This document shows, piece after piece, positions 17,323 through 25,569 of a stretch of DNA of 64,000 nucleotides; position 1 is the first letter of the stretch, and the number at the start of each line of letters is the position of its first letter. The notes under the pieces were generated by a model. It searched no databases and was not told the origin of the DNA. It worked only from the letters and a program-made list of their open reading frames with translations. Made by a program: the position numbers and the translations under genes. This DNA is from Photobacterium sp. GJ3. GTDB taxonomy: Bacteria > Pseudomonadota > Gammaproteobacteria > Enterobacterales > Vibrionaceae. The stretch spans positions 1,302,001 to 1,366,000 of the forward strand of contig NZ_CP073579.1 of NCBI RefSeq assembly GCF_018199995.1, given 5' to 3'.

Positions 17323-17593
17323 CAATACCAACCATTTCGTTTGTTTATGATATGTAATTCGTTACGGGCTTGCTCAAGCTCTTCTTTTGAGTAACCTTGT
17401 TCAGATAGACAAGTTTTGATTGTATATGAATAATATCTAGCCCATCCTTAGCGCTTCTCGGAGAAAGTCCGCCATATATGCCCACTTCAAGAATTTTAAC
17501 TCTGTTGTCAGATTTCTTGAAAACAATATAAATCGGCGGGATCCCCGAATCCAGCGGGATTGGGGCTGTGGGAAAGTTTACCCAATCAAACAA
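17322..17593 (-). pseudogene. HNH-type toxin tip with internal deletion (remnant)
   Basis: Starts at the same DSGIPPIY junction as the orphan tip at 15553-15975, then follows the tip of the main toxin (VKILEVG, SPRSAKDGLDI). About 220 bp are missing compared with 19036-19254 of the main toxin. The deletion shifts the frame, so the open frame ends early at 17345, while the last 30 or so codons (SEQGYSKEELEQAR to KRNGWY) survive in another frame. The catalytic DHIPS has become IHIQS. Clearly inactive. Confidence 0.75.
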
Positions 17594-17636
17594 TTCCCGC
17601 CAGATGGCGGGAATTCAGCATACGTTTATTTTCAAA

Positions 17637-18161
17637 TCAATACTTAGCAATCAGTGCGTTAATGGCTGGATCAATGCCCGCAATGATATCCATTGCTTCA
17701 CGGACAGATTTTCCTCCGGGTGCGGCTGCATCCGGGTCGGCACCATACTCTAAGAGAACTTTCACCACATTGAACTCAAAAGGATGACTGTCAAATGCCA
17801 TATCTAAGGCATTCTGGGAGTCTATCCCCCGGTGTTCAAGAGTCTCTTTTGCACCGTTGTCCAGCAAGAGCCGCATTGCCGGGACATTTCTTTGCCGCAC
17901 GGCATAAATCAGCGGTGTATAGCCATAGCTATCAATTGCATTGACGTCCAATCCTTTATCAATAAGATACTTGATAGATTCACTTGGGCTTAGTCTATCA
18001 ACACTTGTACTTGTTAAGACTTTATGAAGATAAGTCCATCTATCATTTTCTGTAACATGATGAACATTCACACCCTGATTCAGTAAATTTTCTGCACTTT
18101 CTAATTGCCCACGTTTTATTGCCTGAAAGAATTTAAATTCAGGACTGTCGATATATCTCAT
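17637..18161 (-). CDS. Ankyrin-repeat immunity protein, copy B
   Basis: 174 residues, identical in translation to copy A at 16019-16543. Like that copy it starts one base after a GHH-type tip remnant. The identity of these two copies, next to immunity genes that differ, implies a very recent duplication or gene conversion limited to this segment. Confidence 0.78.
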   Translation of the reverse strand: MRYIDSPEFKFFQAIKRGQLESAENLLNQGVNVHHVTENDRWTYLHKVLTSTSVDRLSPSESIKYLIDKGLDVNAIDSYGYTPLIYAVRQRNVPAMRLLLDNGAKETLEHRGIDSQNALDMAFDSHPFEFNVVKVLLEYGADPDAAAPGGKSVREAMDIIAGIDPAINALIAKY

Positions 18162-18162
18162 C

Positions 18163-18368
18163 TTATTTCCTGTCCTCTAAAAACGATACCATATCATCTA
18201 AAATTTCATCAATTTCATCGACCCCCGGCTTTTCATTCCTGTGGCTCAAATTTGGACCTTCTTCTTCGATCTGGAAATAATCCGGGCGGGAATTCACAAA
18301 ATCATTCAGCTCTGCCTGTGTCATATCCAGCTCTTCGGCTGCACGTAAGATCGTCGGTTTTCTATTCT
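18163..18368 (-). pseudogene. Orphan GHH-like toxin-tip remnant, unit B
   Basis: Identical to the remnant at 16545-16750, including the one-base gap after the ENR codons and loss of the upstream active-site segment. It sits between immunity gene B and ankyrin copy B. Non-functional. Confidence 0.65.
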
Positions 18369-18440
18369 AAGTCTGTGTCTGAAATGCCAGCTTCAATACA
18401 ATCTTTCTTCTCATCAATTTTGATGAAGTCAATAAGATAT

Positions 18441-18470
18441 ATAAACCAGTATATGAAAATACTGGTTTAT
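18441..18470 (-). terminator. Hairpin after immunity gene, unit B
   Basis: Same 12-bp perfect inverted repeat as at 16823-16852, 45 bp after the stop of immunity gene B. It probably ends the main toxin-immunity transcript. Confidence 0.55.
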
Positions 18471-18514
18471 TTTGATAAACTTTCAGTAACACAGAAAAAC
18501 CTTAATGAACATTT

Positions 18515-18940
18515 CTAATGTGTTGTTTGGTAATGTATACATTTAACCTTATCTGAACCAATATGATAAACCACTTGGAAATATTTTTTCTCAGATATTA
18601 AAAACTTATCCCAAGAACCAACCCGCCCTAAAACAGGCACAACTTTTTCTGGCATAGATTCGGATGGGAAGCCAATTAGATCATATATTTCTTTTCGACG
18701 ACTTATACCAGTCAATCCGCATTCGAAATATTCCGGATTATACGCAATAATTAAATTTAGCTTATTATCATTACTCGAAAATTGAAACTCCAAACCACGG
18801 TTAAATAACTCTATATAAAAATCATCATTATAGCCATCAATTTTAGAAGGAACATTACCCCCAATTAAGGATGTAAAGCTCGAATCTTTGATCAGCTCTT
18901 CATAAGTTTTCCCTAAAAAATCGAAGTAATTATTCATCAT
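18515..18940 (-). CDS. Cognate immunity protein of the main toxin
   Basis: About 141 residues. The ATG at 18940 overlaps the last base of the toxin's TGA stop, and a second ATG follows at once, so translation is coupled to the toxin. The protein is soluble and rather acidic, with no signal peptide, which fits neutralising a nuclease in the cytoplasm. Family name not recognised. Differs from its paralogue at 16897-17322 at about nine residues. Confidence 0.75.
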   Translation of the reverse strand: MMNNYFDFLGKTYEELIKDSSFTSLIGGNVPSKIDGYNDDFYIELFNRGLEFQFSSNDNKLNLIIAYNPEYFECGLTGISRRKEIYDLIGFPSESMPEKVVPVLGRVGSWDKFLISEKKYFQVVYHIGSDKVKCIHYQTTH

Positions 18941-21279
18941 CAATACCAACCATTTCGTTTGTTTATGGTATGTAATTCCTTACGGGCTTGCTCAAGCTCT
19001 TCTTTTGAGTAACCTTGTTCAGATAGACAAGTTTTGAGGGCATCAAAATTTGAGTTTACAGCTTGCTCTAAATTATCGGCATCTTCAATCTGTTTTTTTG
19101 CTTGGTTACGTCCACCGTAGGTTTCACTACATTTTTTATGAATTTCATTAGGGATGGCAACAGCTGCTGCACTTTTAACAATTTCTGTTTTCTCTTCTTT
19201 AGACAGAGAGCGACCTACAAGCTTCTCTGCTGCTCGAATCAAAGCTGCTTTTGATGGTATATGATCAATATCTAGTCCATCCTTAGCGCTCCTCGGAGAA
19301 AGTTCGCCATATGTGCCCACTTCAAGAATTTTAACTCTATTGACAGCTTTCTTGATAACAGTATAAATCGGCGGGATCCCCGAATCCAGCGGGAACACCA
19401 GCACAGCGTCGCTCCAGTGCGTTTCTGCATCGGCCGGGTAGGTTTCCACGGTTGGAAACCACTCATCCGCAATGGGTGTGGTGCGAATATCTTCCGGTTC
19501 GTAGCCATCCTCGTGCCCCGGCGTGAGCTGCCATTCGGGAGCCCCGGTGGCTGTCGGGAGCCAGGTCATTCGTGGCCCCTCTTTCCCCAAAGCCACAGAG
19601 AAACTTTGATTGTCTTCGTGAAAATCCACCTGAAACACCGGGATACGGGCAAAGTTCATGTGCCATGCATGAACAGTCGGGTACTGCTCACCCGGTGCCG
19701 GGTCGGTCAGGCTGATGCGGATCCGGCTTTGCACACTTTCCAGATTGCGTAATTCTTCCTCGGTGTACTGTGTATCGTCATGGTGCCAGACTCTATGGGG
19801 CATCATGAAGACATTGCCGATGACCCCGATCCCATTGAACAGATAGAGTTCGTAATTATCCAATGCATTGTCGAGTTTTCCAAATAATCGGGTCAGTCCA
19901 ATTGCGGCATTTCTATTGGCTTTCTCTACCGCGCCAACGTTTCTTCCCGTCCCTTTCCCTGAGTCCACACCCGGTGGTGGTGCGGGCGGAGGCATGAGTA
20001 ATGTCGCGGCATGCGCACTCCCCATGATTTGAAATGTCCAACTGAAATTGGAGAGCGATTCGGGCTCAGAGCCTGCATCTGTACTGCCTTCGGGAACATT
20101 GCACGACTTGGCAAACACCGGTGTGACGATCGATTTCACGCGAACGACCGGAATATCATGCGCCAGATGTGCTTCACGGAGCGGATGGATCGTCGTGTCT
20201 TCAAGGCATTGGCTGTCATAGGGGTAATAGCTGTTTAATGCCTGATTAAAATCTTTTGGCTGCTCTGGCGGCCGCTCTCGAACGGGTTTGGGCGCATCAG
20301 GGGCATCCGGTGACTGTACCGTTAACTGATCTCCGACACTCAGTGCTAGCGGATCTGCTTCATAAAGCGAATTGAAATCCAGCAGTTCACGGGCGGTCAA
20401 ACCATATTGCTGAGCGATCTCATCCCAAGTTTCCCGTTCCCCTGTCGCCGGATCCCGCTGGACGGTATGAGTTTGGCGGGTGGACGCCGCAACTTGTTCG
20501 TTAGCGACCGCGGTTCGCTCAAGGACAGGTTGTTGAATGGCATCCAACAATGCATCGAGGTCGATTTTCACACCGTGCTGTAACAACCAGTCTTCACTGA
20601 AATGATCCAGATCCTGACGGGTGATCCGCTCTCGAAGGTAAATCAGGTACTGATCCGTCATCAAGGTCCCGGCCCGTTTCCAGGGCAGCAAAATCGCACT
20701 CAGGTGCCCCTGATAAAAATCGTCACTGAGCTGGTCATGGGTAGAATGTGTGGCACGGAATGCCCAACGCCTGTCACCGAGGAGTTGATATTCCTGCATC
20801 AGCTTTCCATCACAGAAGTGGTAGAAATAACCATGGCTGGGATGCCCTAACAGCCCTTCAATTTCTACGGCGGGCATGACGGCCATGAATGCTTCCTGCA
20901 CGACCCCGGAATCCGCAGGATGAACGCTCACAGGTTCAGGCGGAGTCACGCCCAGCGATTCACAGGCTCGGGCCGCATACAGACGTTTGGGTTCATTGAT
21001 CACGACGGTCGTAGTCAATCGGAAACCCTGTTCAACGGGCTTTTCCTGCCAGTTCATGAGCCTGCCTTCTTCCTGAGTCTTACCGAGAAAGAACGCGCAA
21101 TTGTTGTGCTTGTGCAGCGACTGCATGGCGCAGGACAGCTCGAAGCAATATTCAAATTCTGCCACCGGAGCCGGATCTTCCCGTACCGGCGGTGGCGGGG
21201 GCAGGATGGTGCATTCCTCCAACGGCTGAAAGGCCGCATTGGGATATCTTCTGTTTACCGAATCGTCATCAATACTCAC
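18940..21279 (-). CDS. Polymorphic toxin: LysM plus S-type-pyocin domain plus HNH-like nuclease tip
   Basis: About 779 residues from a GTG at 21279, chosen because AGGGG lies five bases upstream (a TTG at 21294 is the alternative). No Sec signal. A proline-rich stretch (IL followed by PPPPP) is near residue 30. A LysM-like module (TWDEIAQQYGLTARELLDFN, then LSVGDQLTV) is at about 275-330, and a glycine/proline linker near 430. An S-type-pyocin-like domain at about 480-665 ends in DSGIPPIY. The tip (about 665-779) has DIDHIPSKAA, a typical HNH-type metal site, and NEIHKK. Likely an antibacterial DNase effector. The delivery route (type VI secretion or pyocin-like) cannot be read from the window: no VgrG, PAAR or secretion gene is present. 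Confidence 0.8.
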   Translation of the reverse strand: MSIDDDSVNRRYPNAAFQPLEECTILPPPPPVREDPAPVAEFEYCFELSCAMQSLHKHNNCAFFLGKTQEEGRLMNWQEKPVEQGFRLTTTVVINEPKRLYAARACESLGVTPPEPVSVHPADSGVVQEAFMAVMPAVEIEGLLGHPSHGYFYHFCDGKLMQEYQLLGDRRWAFRATHSTHDQLSDDFYQGHLSAILLPWKRAGTLMTDQYLIYLRERITRQDLDHFSEDWLLQHGVKIDLDALLDAIQQPVLERTAVANEQVAASTRQTHTVQRDPATGERETWDEIAQQYGLTARELLDFNSLYEADPLALSVGDQLTVQSPDAPDAPKPVRERPPEQPKDFNQALNSYYPYDSQCLEDTTIHPLREAHLAHDIPVVRVKSIVTPVFAKSCNVPEGSTDAGSEPESLSNFSWTFQIMGSAHAATLLMPPPAPPPGVDSGKGTGRNVGAVEKANRNAAIGLTRLFGKLDNALDNYELYLFNGIGVIGNVFMMPHRVWHHDDTQYTEEELRNLESVQSRIRISLTDPAPGEQYPTVHAWHMNFARIPVFQVDFHEDNQSFSVALGKEGPRMTWLPTATGAPEWQLTPGHEDGYEPEDIRTTPIADEWFPTVETYPADAETHWSDAVLVFPLDSGIPPIYTVIKKAVNRVKILEVGTYGELSPRSAKDGLDIDHIPSKAALIRAAEKLVGRSLSKEEKTEIVKSAAAVAIPNEIHKKCSETYGGRNQAKKQIEDADNLEQAVNSNFDALKTCLSEQGYSKEELEQARKELHTINKRNGWY

Positions 21280-21442
21280 AGTGCCCCTGAACAAAATGTC
21301 TACATATCAAACACATTGCGCGGATTTTACCACCCAAAGGGGGTTGCGGTGTGACGGTTTTTGAGGGGTGTTTTTCAGTGAAACTGACGGGCGAGACTGT
21401 GAATTGTCAGGTTGGGGGCGTCAAAATAACAGTCATTCGTTC

Positions 21443-21555
21443 TGGTGTACTGGCCAAAAGAATGCGGTCTAACCTGTTGCCTGAGCTCGCCAGATCAGCA
21501 ACCCGTACGAAATACACCGCAACCCAGTTGCAAGTGAATATTGGGCAAACAGTGC
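21443..21555 (+). repeat. Cassette-boundary repeat D, copy 2
   Basis: About 112 bp alignable with 12845-12956. The right end resembles the last codons of the ankyrin immunity gene (AATATTG..CAA.CAGTGC), although no such gene is here. It therefore looks like a relic of an immunity cassette lying upstream of the toxin gene. Confidence 0.65.
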
Positions 21556-21563
21556 CTTCATTA

Positions 21564-21651
21564 CGTCATCACATTGATCCTGTGCGAAAATTTCACACCC
21601 GGCTTCGCCATGATGGCGGTGCAGGGATAAAGTAACAAACCATCCACACCG
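21564..21651 (+). repeat. Direct repeat Y (right boundary of probable island)
   Basis: Second copy of the repeat at 9269-9354, same orientation, 12.3 kb away. It lies directly before the secreted-protein gene at 21671. Confidence 0.7.
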
Positions 21652-21670
21652 TCATTGATGAGCTTTTTCT

Positions 21671-22615
21671 ATGCGCAGCCACCGTCTTACATACAAATTT
21701 CTGGCCATCAGCCTCTTCCTTTGTTCGGGGCAGGCATGGGCAGATTGCACCACAGAAGCACTCAACGAGATTCGGGGGGAAGCCCTTGCAGCCTACAAAA
21801 ATCAGCAAACTGATCGGGCGGCGCAGATCCTGAATCAGTTTTATCAGGAAGGTTGCGATCTGTATGAGATGCGTCAGGCTTCCGATACCGTCTTCAATCA
21901 GGGGTTATGGCTCATCAGCGATCTGATGTTCTATCGCCAAAAACAGGGGGATCAACTGGAATGCCTGTCTCTGGGGAATCAGGTTTATACGCAATGGATG
22001 GCCAGTACACCCGAGCGACATGAGCCGAAAGTCGAAAAAGCCCTTCAGACCAATCTCAGGCAGTGTCAGAAATCTCTGGATCAACAGTATGCAAAGCCCG
22101 AAACATGTCCGGTCAAAGGCTTTGAAAACATGCTCGCGTTTCCGAAAGCGTGGCAAGCGCAGGACCCGATCTACTTTGAATTGCGGTGTATGCGATTTGC
22201 TGAAAATACGAAAAACCTGATCGGGGGTCAGCGGGATTCCGAGCAGTTCAGAAGCGAAGGACTCAATGATGTTCCTTCGTTCGATGTGCTCTATGTCAGC
22301 AATGTGACAACCACCAACAGCGAGCTCAGCCGCTTAGATGCCATTATTGATGAGCCCATCATCGAAGAGGAATGGGTCAATCATTACGCCCTGGATAAAC
22401 TCTACCTGAAAGACGACGACAATAAGATGTGGCAAACCGGCCATTGCTACAGTTTTGATCTCAGGTTTGGCAACAAAGCTGGTCAGCTGTATCTCGATGG
22501 CAGCTCCTCGCCTTGCATTGGTGGAAGCGGCGCCTCCCTCAACCAACTCATCGGTCACATCCGATTCCCTTTCTCGGTGGATATTCTGGATAACAAGACC
22601 GATGTGGTGAAGTAG
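21671..22615 (+). CDS. Secreted protein of unknown function
   Basis: A 314-residue protein with a clear Sec signal peptide (positive start, hydrophobic core, cleavage after AWA at about residue 24). The mature part has scattered cysteines suitable for disulfides and helical segments reminiscent of tetratricopeptide repeats near residues 30-110, but I recognise no family. It would be periplasmic or outer-membrane associated. It lies just outside the toxin locus, beyond repeat Y. A MITE-like element separates it from the convergent MATE gene. Confidence 0.65.
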   Translation: MRSHRLTYKFLAISLFLCSGQAWADCTTEALNEIRGEALAAYKNQQTDRAAQILNQFYQEGCDLYEMRQASDTVFNQGLWLISDLMFYRQKQGDQLECLSLGNQVYTQWMASTPERHEPKVEKALQTNLRQCQKSLDQQYAKPETCPVKGFENMLAFPKAWQAQDPIYFELRCMRFAENTKNLIGGQRDSEQFRSEGLNDVPSFDVLYVSNVTTTNSELSRLDAIIDEPIIEEEWVNHYALDKLYLKDDDNKMWQTGHCYSFDLRFGNKAGQLYLDGSSSPCIGGSGASLNQLIGHIRFPFSVDILDNKTDVVK

Positions 22616-22647
22616 TTGCGGCGGCCGTTTTCATTGGTTGCCTTGTT

Positions 22648-22721
22648 ATACCAATCAAAGTCAGTCCGTGATCAAACACTTGAACCAGCTGGGATGACCC
22701 GTGATTGACTGCGATTGGTAT
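22648..22721 (+). mobile_element. MITE-like element, short form, copy 1
   Basis: 74 bp bounded by inverted ends ATACCAATCAAAGTCAGTC and GACTGCGATTGGTAT (imperfect after the first nine bases). Homologous to 32743-32821 in the same orientation and to 25408-25569 in reverse. It lies between two convergent genes. No coding capacity. Confidence 0.75.
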
Positions 22722-22730
22722 CATGCCCCT

Positions 22731-24128
22731 TTAAATGCGGCCTGTCTCAAAGGCAGGCTGAGGCTCCCGGACCAAGTTGTTCATCCATTTTTTCGACTGA
22801 ATCCGCTGCGACGTCAGACCAATTTTCACCACCTCTTCGAGCAAAATTGCGGCCATCACCCAATCCAGAGACCAGCCCAGTACCAGCCCGGTATAGTAAG
22901 CCAACGGGATCCCTATCAGCCATTGGGCCGACAGGTCGATAAAAATGGTGTAGTTGATATCTCCACCGCTTTTCAGAACACCGCCGATACCAACCATATT
23001 GAAGACTTTCAGAACCATTCCGAACGCCATCACCAGACAAACATGAACGGCCAGCGTACTGTTTTCCAGCGGGCTCAGGCGCATCAGCTGTGTCAAAAGT
23101 GGCTGCGCCAGCCAGCATCCGATGGCAATCAGCAATGCCACACCACAGCTGATGAGCACATACCCCCAGGCCGTCTGTTCAGCGCGCTGATAATTCTCGG
23201 CACCGAGTTCATGACCGAGGATAATCGACGCCCCAACGGCTGCCCCCAGAAAGGCCGACATCAGCACACTTTCAACCGGCGCTAACAAGGCAATCATTGC
23301 CAGTTCACTCACCCCGAGCTGACCCACAAGAATGTTGTAGACCACAATCCCTGCGGCCCAGCCGGTATCGTGAATCATCATCGGCATCGCAATCTTCAGA
23401 TAACGCTTCAGGTGCGATTTTTGCCAGGCTTGCATCCAGTGCGTCCGGTTCGGAAACAATGCACGATGGCTGCGCAACGCCAGATAAAAAAGGATCAGGG
23501 TTTGTACCAGCCGGGAGATCGCCGTGCCTAATCCCGCCCCGAGAACCCCCATTTCCGGAAAGCCGAACAGGCCGAAGATCAGCAAAGCATTCAGCACAAT
23601 ATTGACAATCACGGCCACGATGCTGGCATAGGTTGGCAACCTGGCGTGACCCGAAGCACGCAACACAGCTTCAAGCGGGACAACGATGGCCGTCAGCAGA
23701 AAACTGGGGCCAGTGACCCACAGATAATCCGCAGCCATGTGAACATAGTCTGGCTCCGACGCCACCCAGCCGACAATGGTCGCTGGCATCAGCCCATACA
23801 GGGCAATAAATGGCAGTACCGAGAGAACACACATCAGCCATGATTGGGCCAGCGTGCGCTTGACGCCATCCAGATTCCCCGCACCAACATATTGCGAAGC
23901 GAGTATGTTTACCGCGCCACTGATACCGGCAATCATCAGCAAATTGAAGAAGAAAATCCGGTTTCCAACGCCCACGGCAGCCGTCGCCTGCTCCCCGAGC
24001 TGGCTGACCATAAAAATGTCGATCACGCCTAATAACGAAAACAGCATCGCCTGCAAAGAAATAGGCAAGCCAATGTGAATCAGTTTCTGCCAAAACGCGC
24101 GATCAAGATGACGAGATGCCAGCTGCAT
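22731..24128 (-). CDS. MATE-family multidrug/sodium antiporter
   Basis: About 465 residues with twelve hydrophobic segments in two similar halves, as in NorM-type MATE exporters. The start MQLASRHLDRAFWQKLIHIG at 24128 is preferred to the frame opening at 24245 because of an AGGAG ribosome site directly upstream and agreement with family starts. It extrudes cationic compounds in exchange for Na+ or H+. Divergent from an AraC regulator that may control it. Confidence 0.88.
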   Translation of the reverse strand: MQLASRHLDRAFWQKLIHIGLPISLQAMLFSLLGVIDIFMVSQLGEQATAAVGVGNRIFFFNLLMIAGISGAVNILASQYVGAGNLDGVKRTLAQSWLMCVLSVLPFIALYGLMPATIVGWVASEPDYVHMAADYLWVTGPSFLLTAIVVPLEAVLRASGHARLPTYASIVAVIVNIVLNALLIFGLFGFPEMGVLGAGLGTAISRLVQTLILFYLALRSHRALFPNRTHWMQAWQKSHLKRYLKIAMPMMIHDTGWAAGIVVYNILVGQLGVSELAMIALLAPVESVLMSAFLGAAVGASIILGHELGAENYQRAEQTAWGYVLISCGVALLIAIGCWLAQPLLTQLMRLSPLENSTLAVHVCLVMAFGMVLKVFNMVGIGGVLKSGGDINYTIFIDLSAQWLIGIPLAYYTGLVLGWSLDWVMAAILLEEVVKIGLTSQRIQSKKWMNNLVREPQPAFETGRI

Positions 24129-24224
24129 CACAAATCTCCTTCTGTGGGAATCAGCACAGTTTAATCCCAGTCCTCGTTTCCGGTATTCTGCTCCCCCATC
24201 CAAAACTTTTGCCAAACTATCCAG

Positions 24225-25076
24225 ATGCAGGACAAACAGGAACATTATCTGATTTCAGATAAAACGCAGCAGGAGTTGATTGATCACACCAAAGTTCTGT
24301 TGATGGAAGAACACGGCATCGTTCAATGTGGCCTCGCCAACTGCCGTGAACAATTTTCAGTGTTCCGGAAGCAGCCGCAGCAACATATGCTGCTCTGCAC
24401 GGTGCAGGGCAAAGGCTGGCTCGATAGCCAAGGGAGCCGGTGGATACTGGAACCGGGGTCGGTCATGATCGTGCCTGCCGGTACAGAGAACGCTTTTGGC
24501 ATTGAAGAAGATGGCTGGCAACTCGCCTGGCTGTTTCTGGATCCTTCAATCCAGTGGCCTGTGCTGGATACTCAGTCGATTACGTACGCCTTCACGCCCG
24601 CGGCGGATGTGATGTACGCCGTCATTCAAACCTTGCTGAGAAGTCTGGCGTTGCCGATTGATTTGAGTGGTGCCGTCATGGCGCATGCCATACAGCAAAT
24701 CATTCTGATGCTGCACAACACACAAGCCACGAACCTGCCCCACCAGCACCTCAGACTCAAGCGGGTTTTTGACCGCGCCCAGCGGCAACTGCACAAAGCG
24801 TGGGATGTGAAGCAACTGGCAGCCTTGTATCCCTGCTCAGAACCTCATCTGCACCGGCTTTGTCAGCAATATCTCGGCCGCAGTCCGATGGCACAACTCA
24901 CCCGCATGCGGATGGAATATGCTGGCCGGTTACTGCGTTCCTCACAATGGTCTGTTCAGCAAATCGGAGAAATCGTCGGATATCCCACTCCGGCGAATTT
25001 CAGCACGCGTTTCAAAGCCTGGTCTGGCGTCACACCCAGAGCATTCAGGCAACAACACAGTCGTTCAGACGGGTAA
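24225..25076 (+). CDS. AraC-family transcriptional regulator
   Basis: 283 residues with an N-terminal cupin-like AraC sensor domain (about 35-140, with LEPGSVMIVPAG) and a C-terminal double helix-turn-helix (about 180-280, with VQQIGEIVGYPTPANFSTRFKAW split over two helices). Divergent from the MATE pump with an intergenic gap of about 100 bp, so it may regulate that pump. The small protein gene at 25104 follows in the same direction. Confidence 0.85.
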   Translation: MQDKQEHYLISDKTQQELIDHTKVLLMEEHGIVQCGLANCREQFSVFRKQPQQHMLLCTVQGKGWLDSQGSRWILEPGSVMIVPAGTENAFGIEEDGWQLAWLFLDPSIQWPVLDTQSITYAFTPAADVMYAVIQTLLRSLALPIDLSGAVMAHAIQQIILMLHNTQATNLPHQHLRLKRVFDRAQRQLHKAWDVKQLAALYPCSEPHLHRLCQQYLGRSPMAQLTRMRMEYAGRLLRSSQWSVQQIGEIVGYPTPANFSTRFKAWSGVTPRAFRQQHSRSDG

Positions 25077-25103
25077 CTCACATCAATTAAAAAAGGAACA
25101 AAA

Positions 25104-25322
25104 ATGCGCGATTCATTGCGTCAGAAAATTATTCAGGTCTGCCAGAAGAAGATCAGTCAGAAAGGCGACAACGTCGGGGTGTCGTTTTATGCGTTTTTCG
25201 CCAACAAGAACGATGACCCAGCATGCCTGATGGAGGCTGCAACCTGGTGGATTCAGACCCATCAGCTCGATCACTTTGAAAAAGCGAAAAAAATCATGGA
25301 AATGGTCGAGGCTGGCCGTTAA
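25104..25322 (+). CDS. Small conserved protein, 72 aa
   Basis: A 72-residue cytoplasmic protein starting MRDSLRQKIIQVCQKKISQKG, with a ribosome site AAAGGAAC upstream. I recall near relatives in many marine gammaproteobacteria (a DUF6500-like family, not certain). No catalytic motif. Followed by a strong hairpin, so it probably ends a short transcript shared with or separate from the AraC gene. Confidence 0.65.
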   Translation: MRDSLRQKIIQVCQKKISQKGDNVGVSFYAFFANKNDDPACLMEAATWWIQTHQLDHFEKAKKIMEMVEAGR

Positions 25323-25343
25323 GCGATCTTTTGCCATTAAGAA

Positions 25344-25362
25344 GCCCCCGGAGACCGGGGGC
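25344..25362. terminator. GC-rich hairpin terminator
   Basis: Perfect 8-bp stem GCCCCCGG with a three-base loop AGA. It lies 22 bp after the small-protein stop. It lacks a long T run on the plus strand; on the minus strand it is followed by TTCTTAAT, so it could act in both directions. Confidence 0.6.
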
Positions 25363-25407
25363 AAATGTCACTTAATTTCAGACCGCAGAGATACACTGAA
25401 GCCGCTT

Positions 25408-25569
25408 ATACCAATCGCAGTCAATCATTGGTCATCCTAGTTTGTTAAAATGCTCAATAACTGCGTTAGGTTTTTTGATTGTAGAATCACGACTTATCTA
25501 AAAAATCCGCCTTGTTCTCAAACATTTTTCCTACGCTATTTCTGATCACTGACTGACTTTGATTGGTAT
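25408..25569 (-). mobile_element. MITE-like element, long form
   Basis: 162 bp with the same inverted ends as the copies at 22648 and 32743 but in opposite orientation and with about 84 extra internal bases. The short copies can be derived from it by internal deletion. Its last base forms part of the TAA stop codon of the gntP gene. No coding capacity. Confidence 0.75.

Larger units (their letters stand above)
15911..17528 (+). repeat. Tandem duplication, unit A (1618-bp period)
   Basis: Each base from 15911 matches position +1618 (17529 onward) through at least the ankyrin gene, the toxin-tip remnant and the hairpin with no difference noticed. The match then becomes imperfect in the immunity gene. 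The unit contains ankyrin copy A, a GHH tip remnant, an immunity gene and a deleted HNH-tip remnant. Confidence 0.88.
17529..19036 (+). repeat. Tandem duplication, unit B
   Basis: Second copy of the 1618-bp-period repeat. It contains ankyrin copy B, the GHH remnant, the hairpin and the functional immunity gene, and runs into the 3' end of the main toxin gene at about 19036, where unit A carries its deletion. Confidence 0.85.
21280..21670. other. Intergenic region upstream of the toxin gene
   Basis: It should contain the toxin promoter (minus strand). I see an imperfect echo of the D-element end near 21303-21320 (ATATCAAACACATTGCG) and a TTGCGGTGTG at 21343-21352, then the D and Y repeats listed separately. 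No convincing gene. Confidence 0.5.

Noticed and set aside
18940..21279. Type VI secretion or PAAR-carrying effector
   Set aside because: The N-terminus shows no PAAR or VgrG sequence I can recognise and no secretion genes are in the window, so the delivery route is left open.
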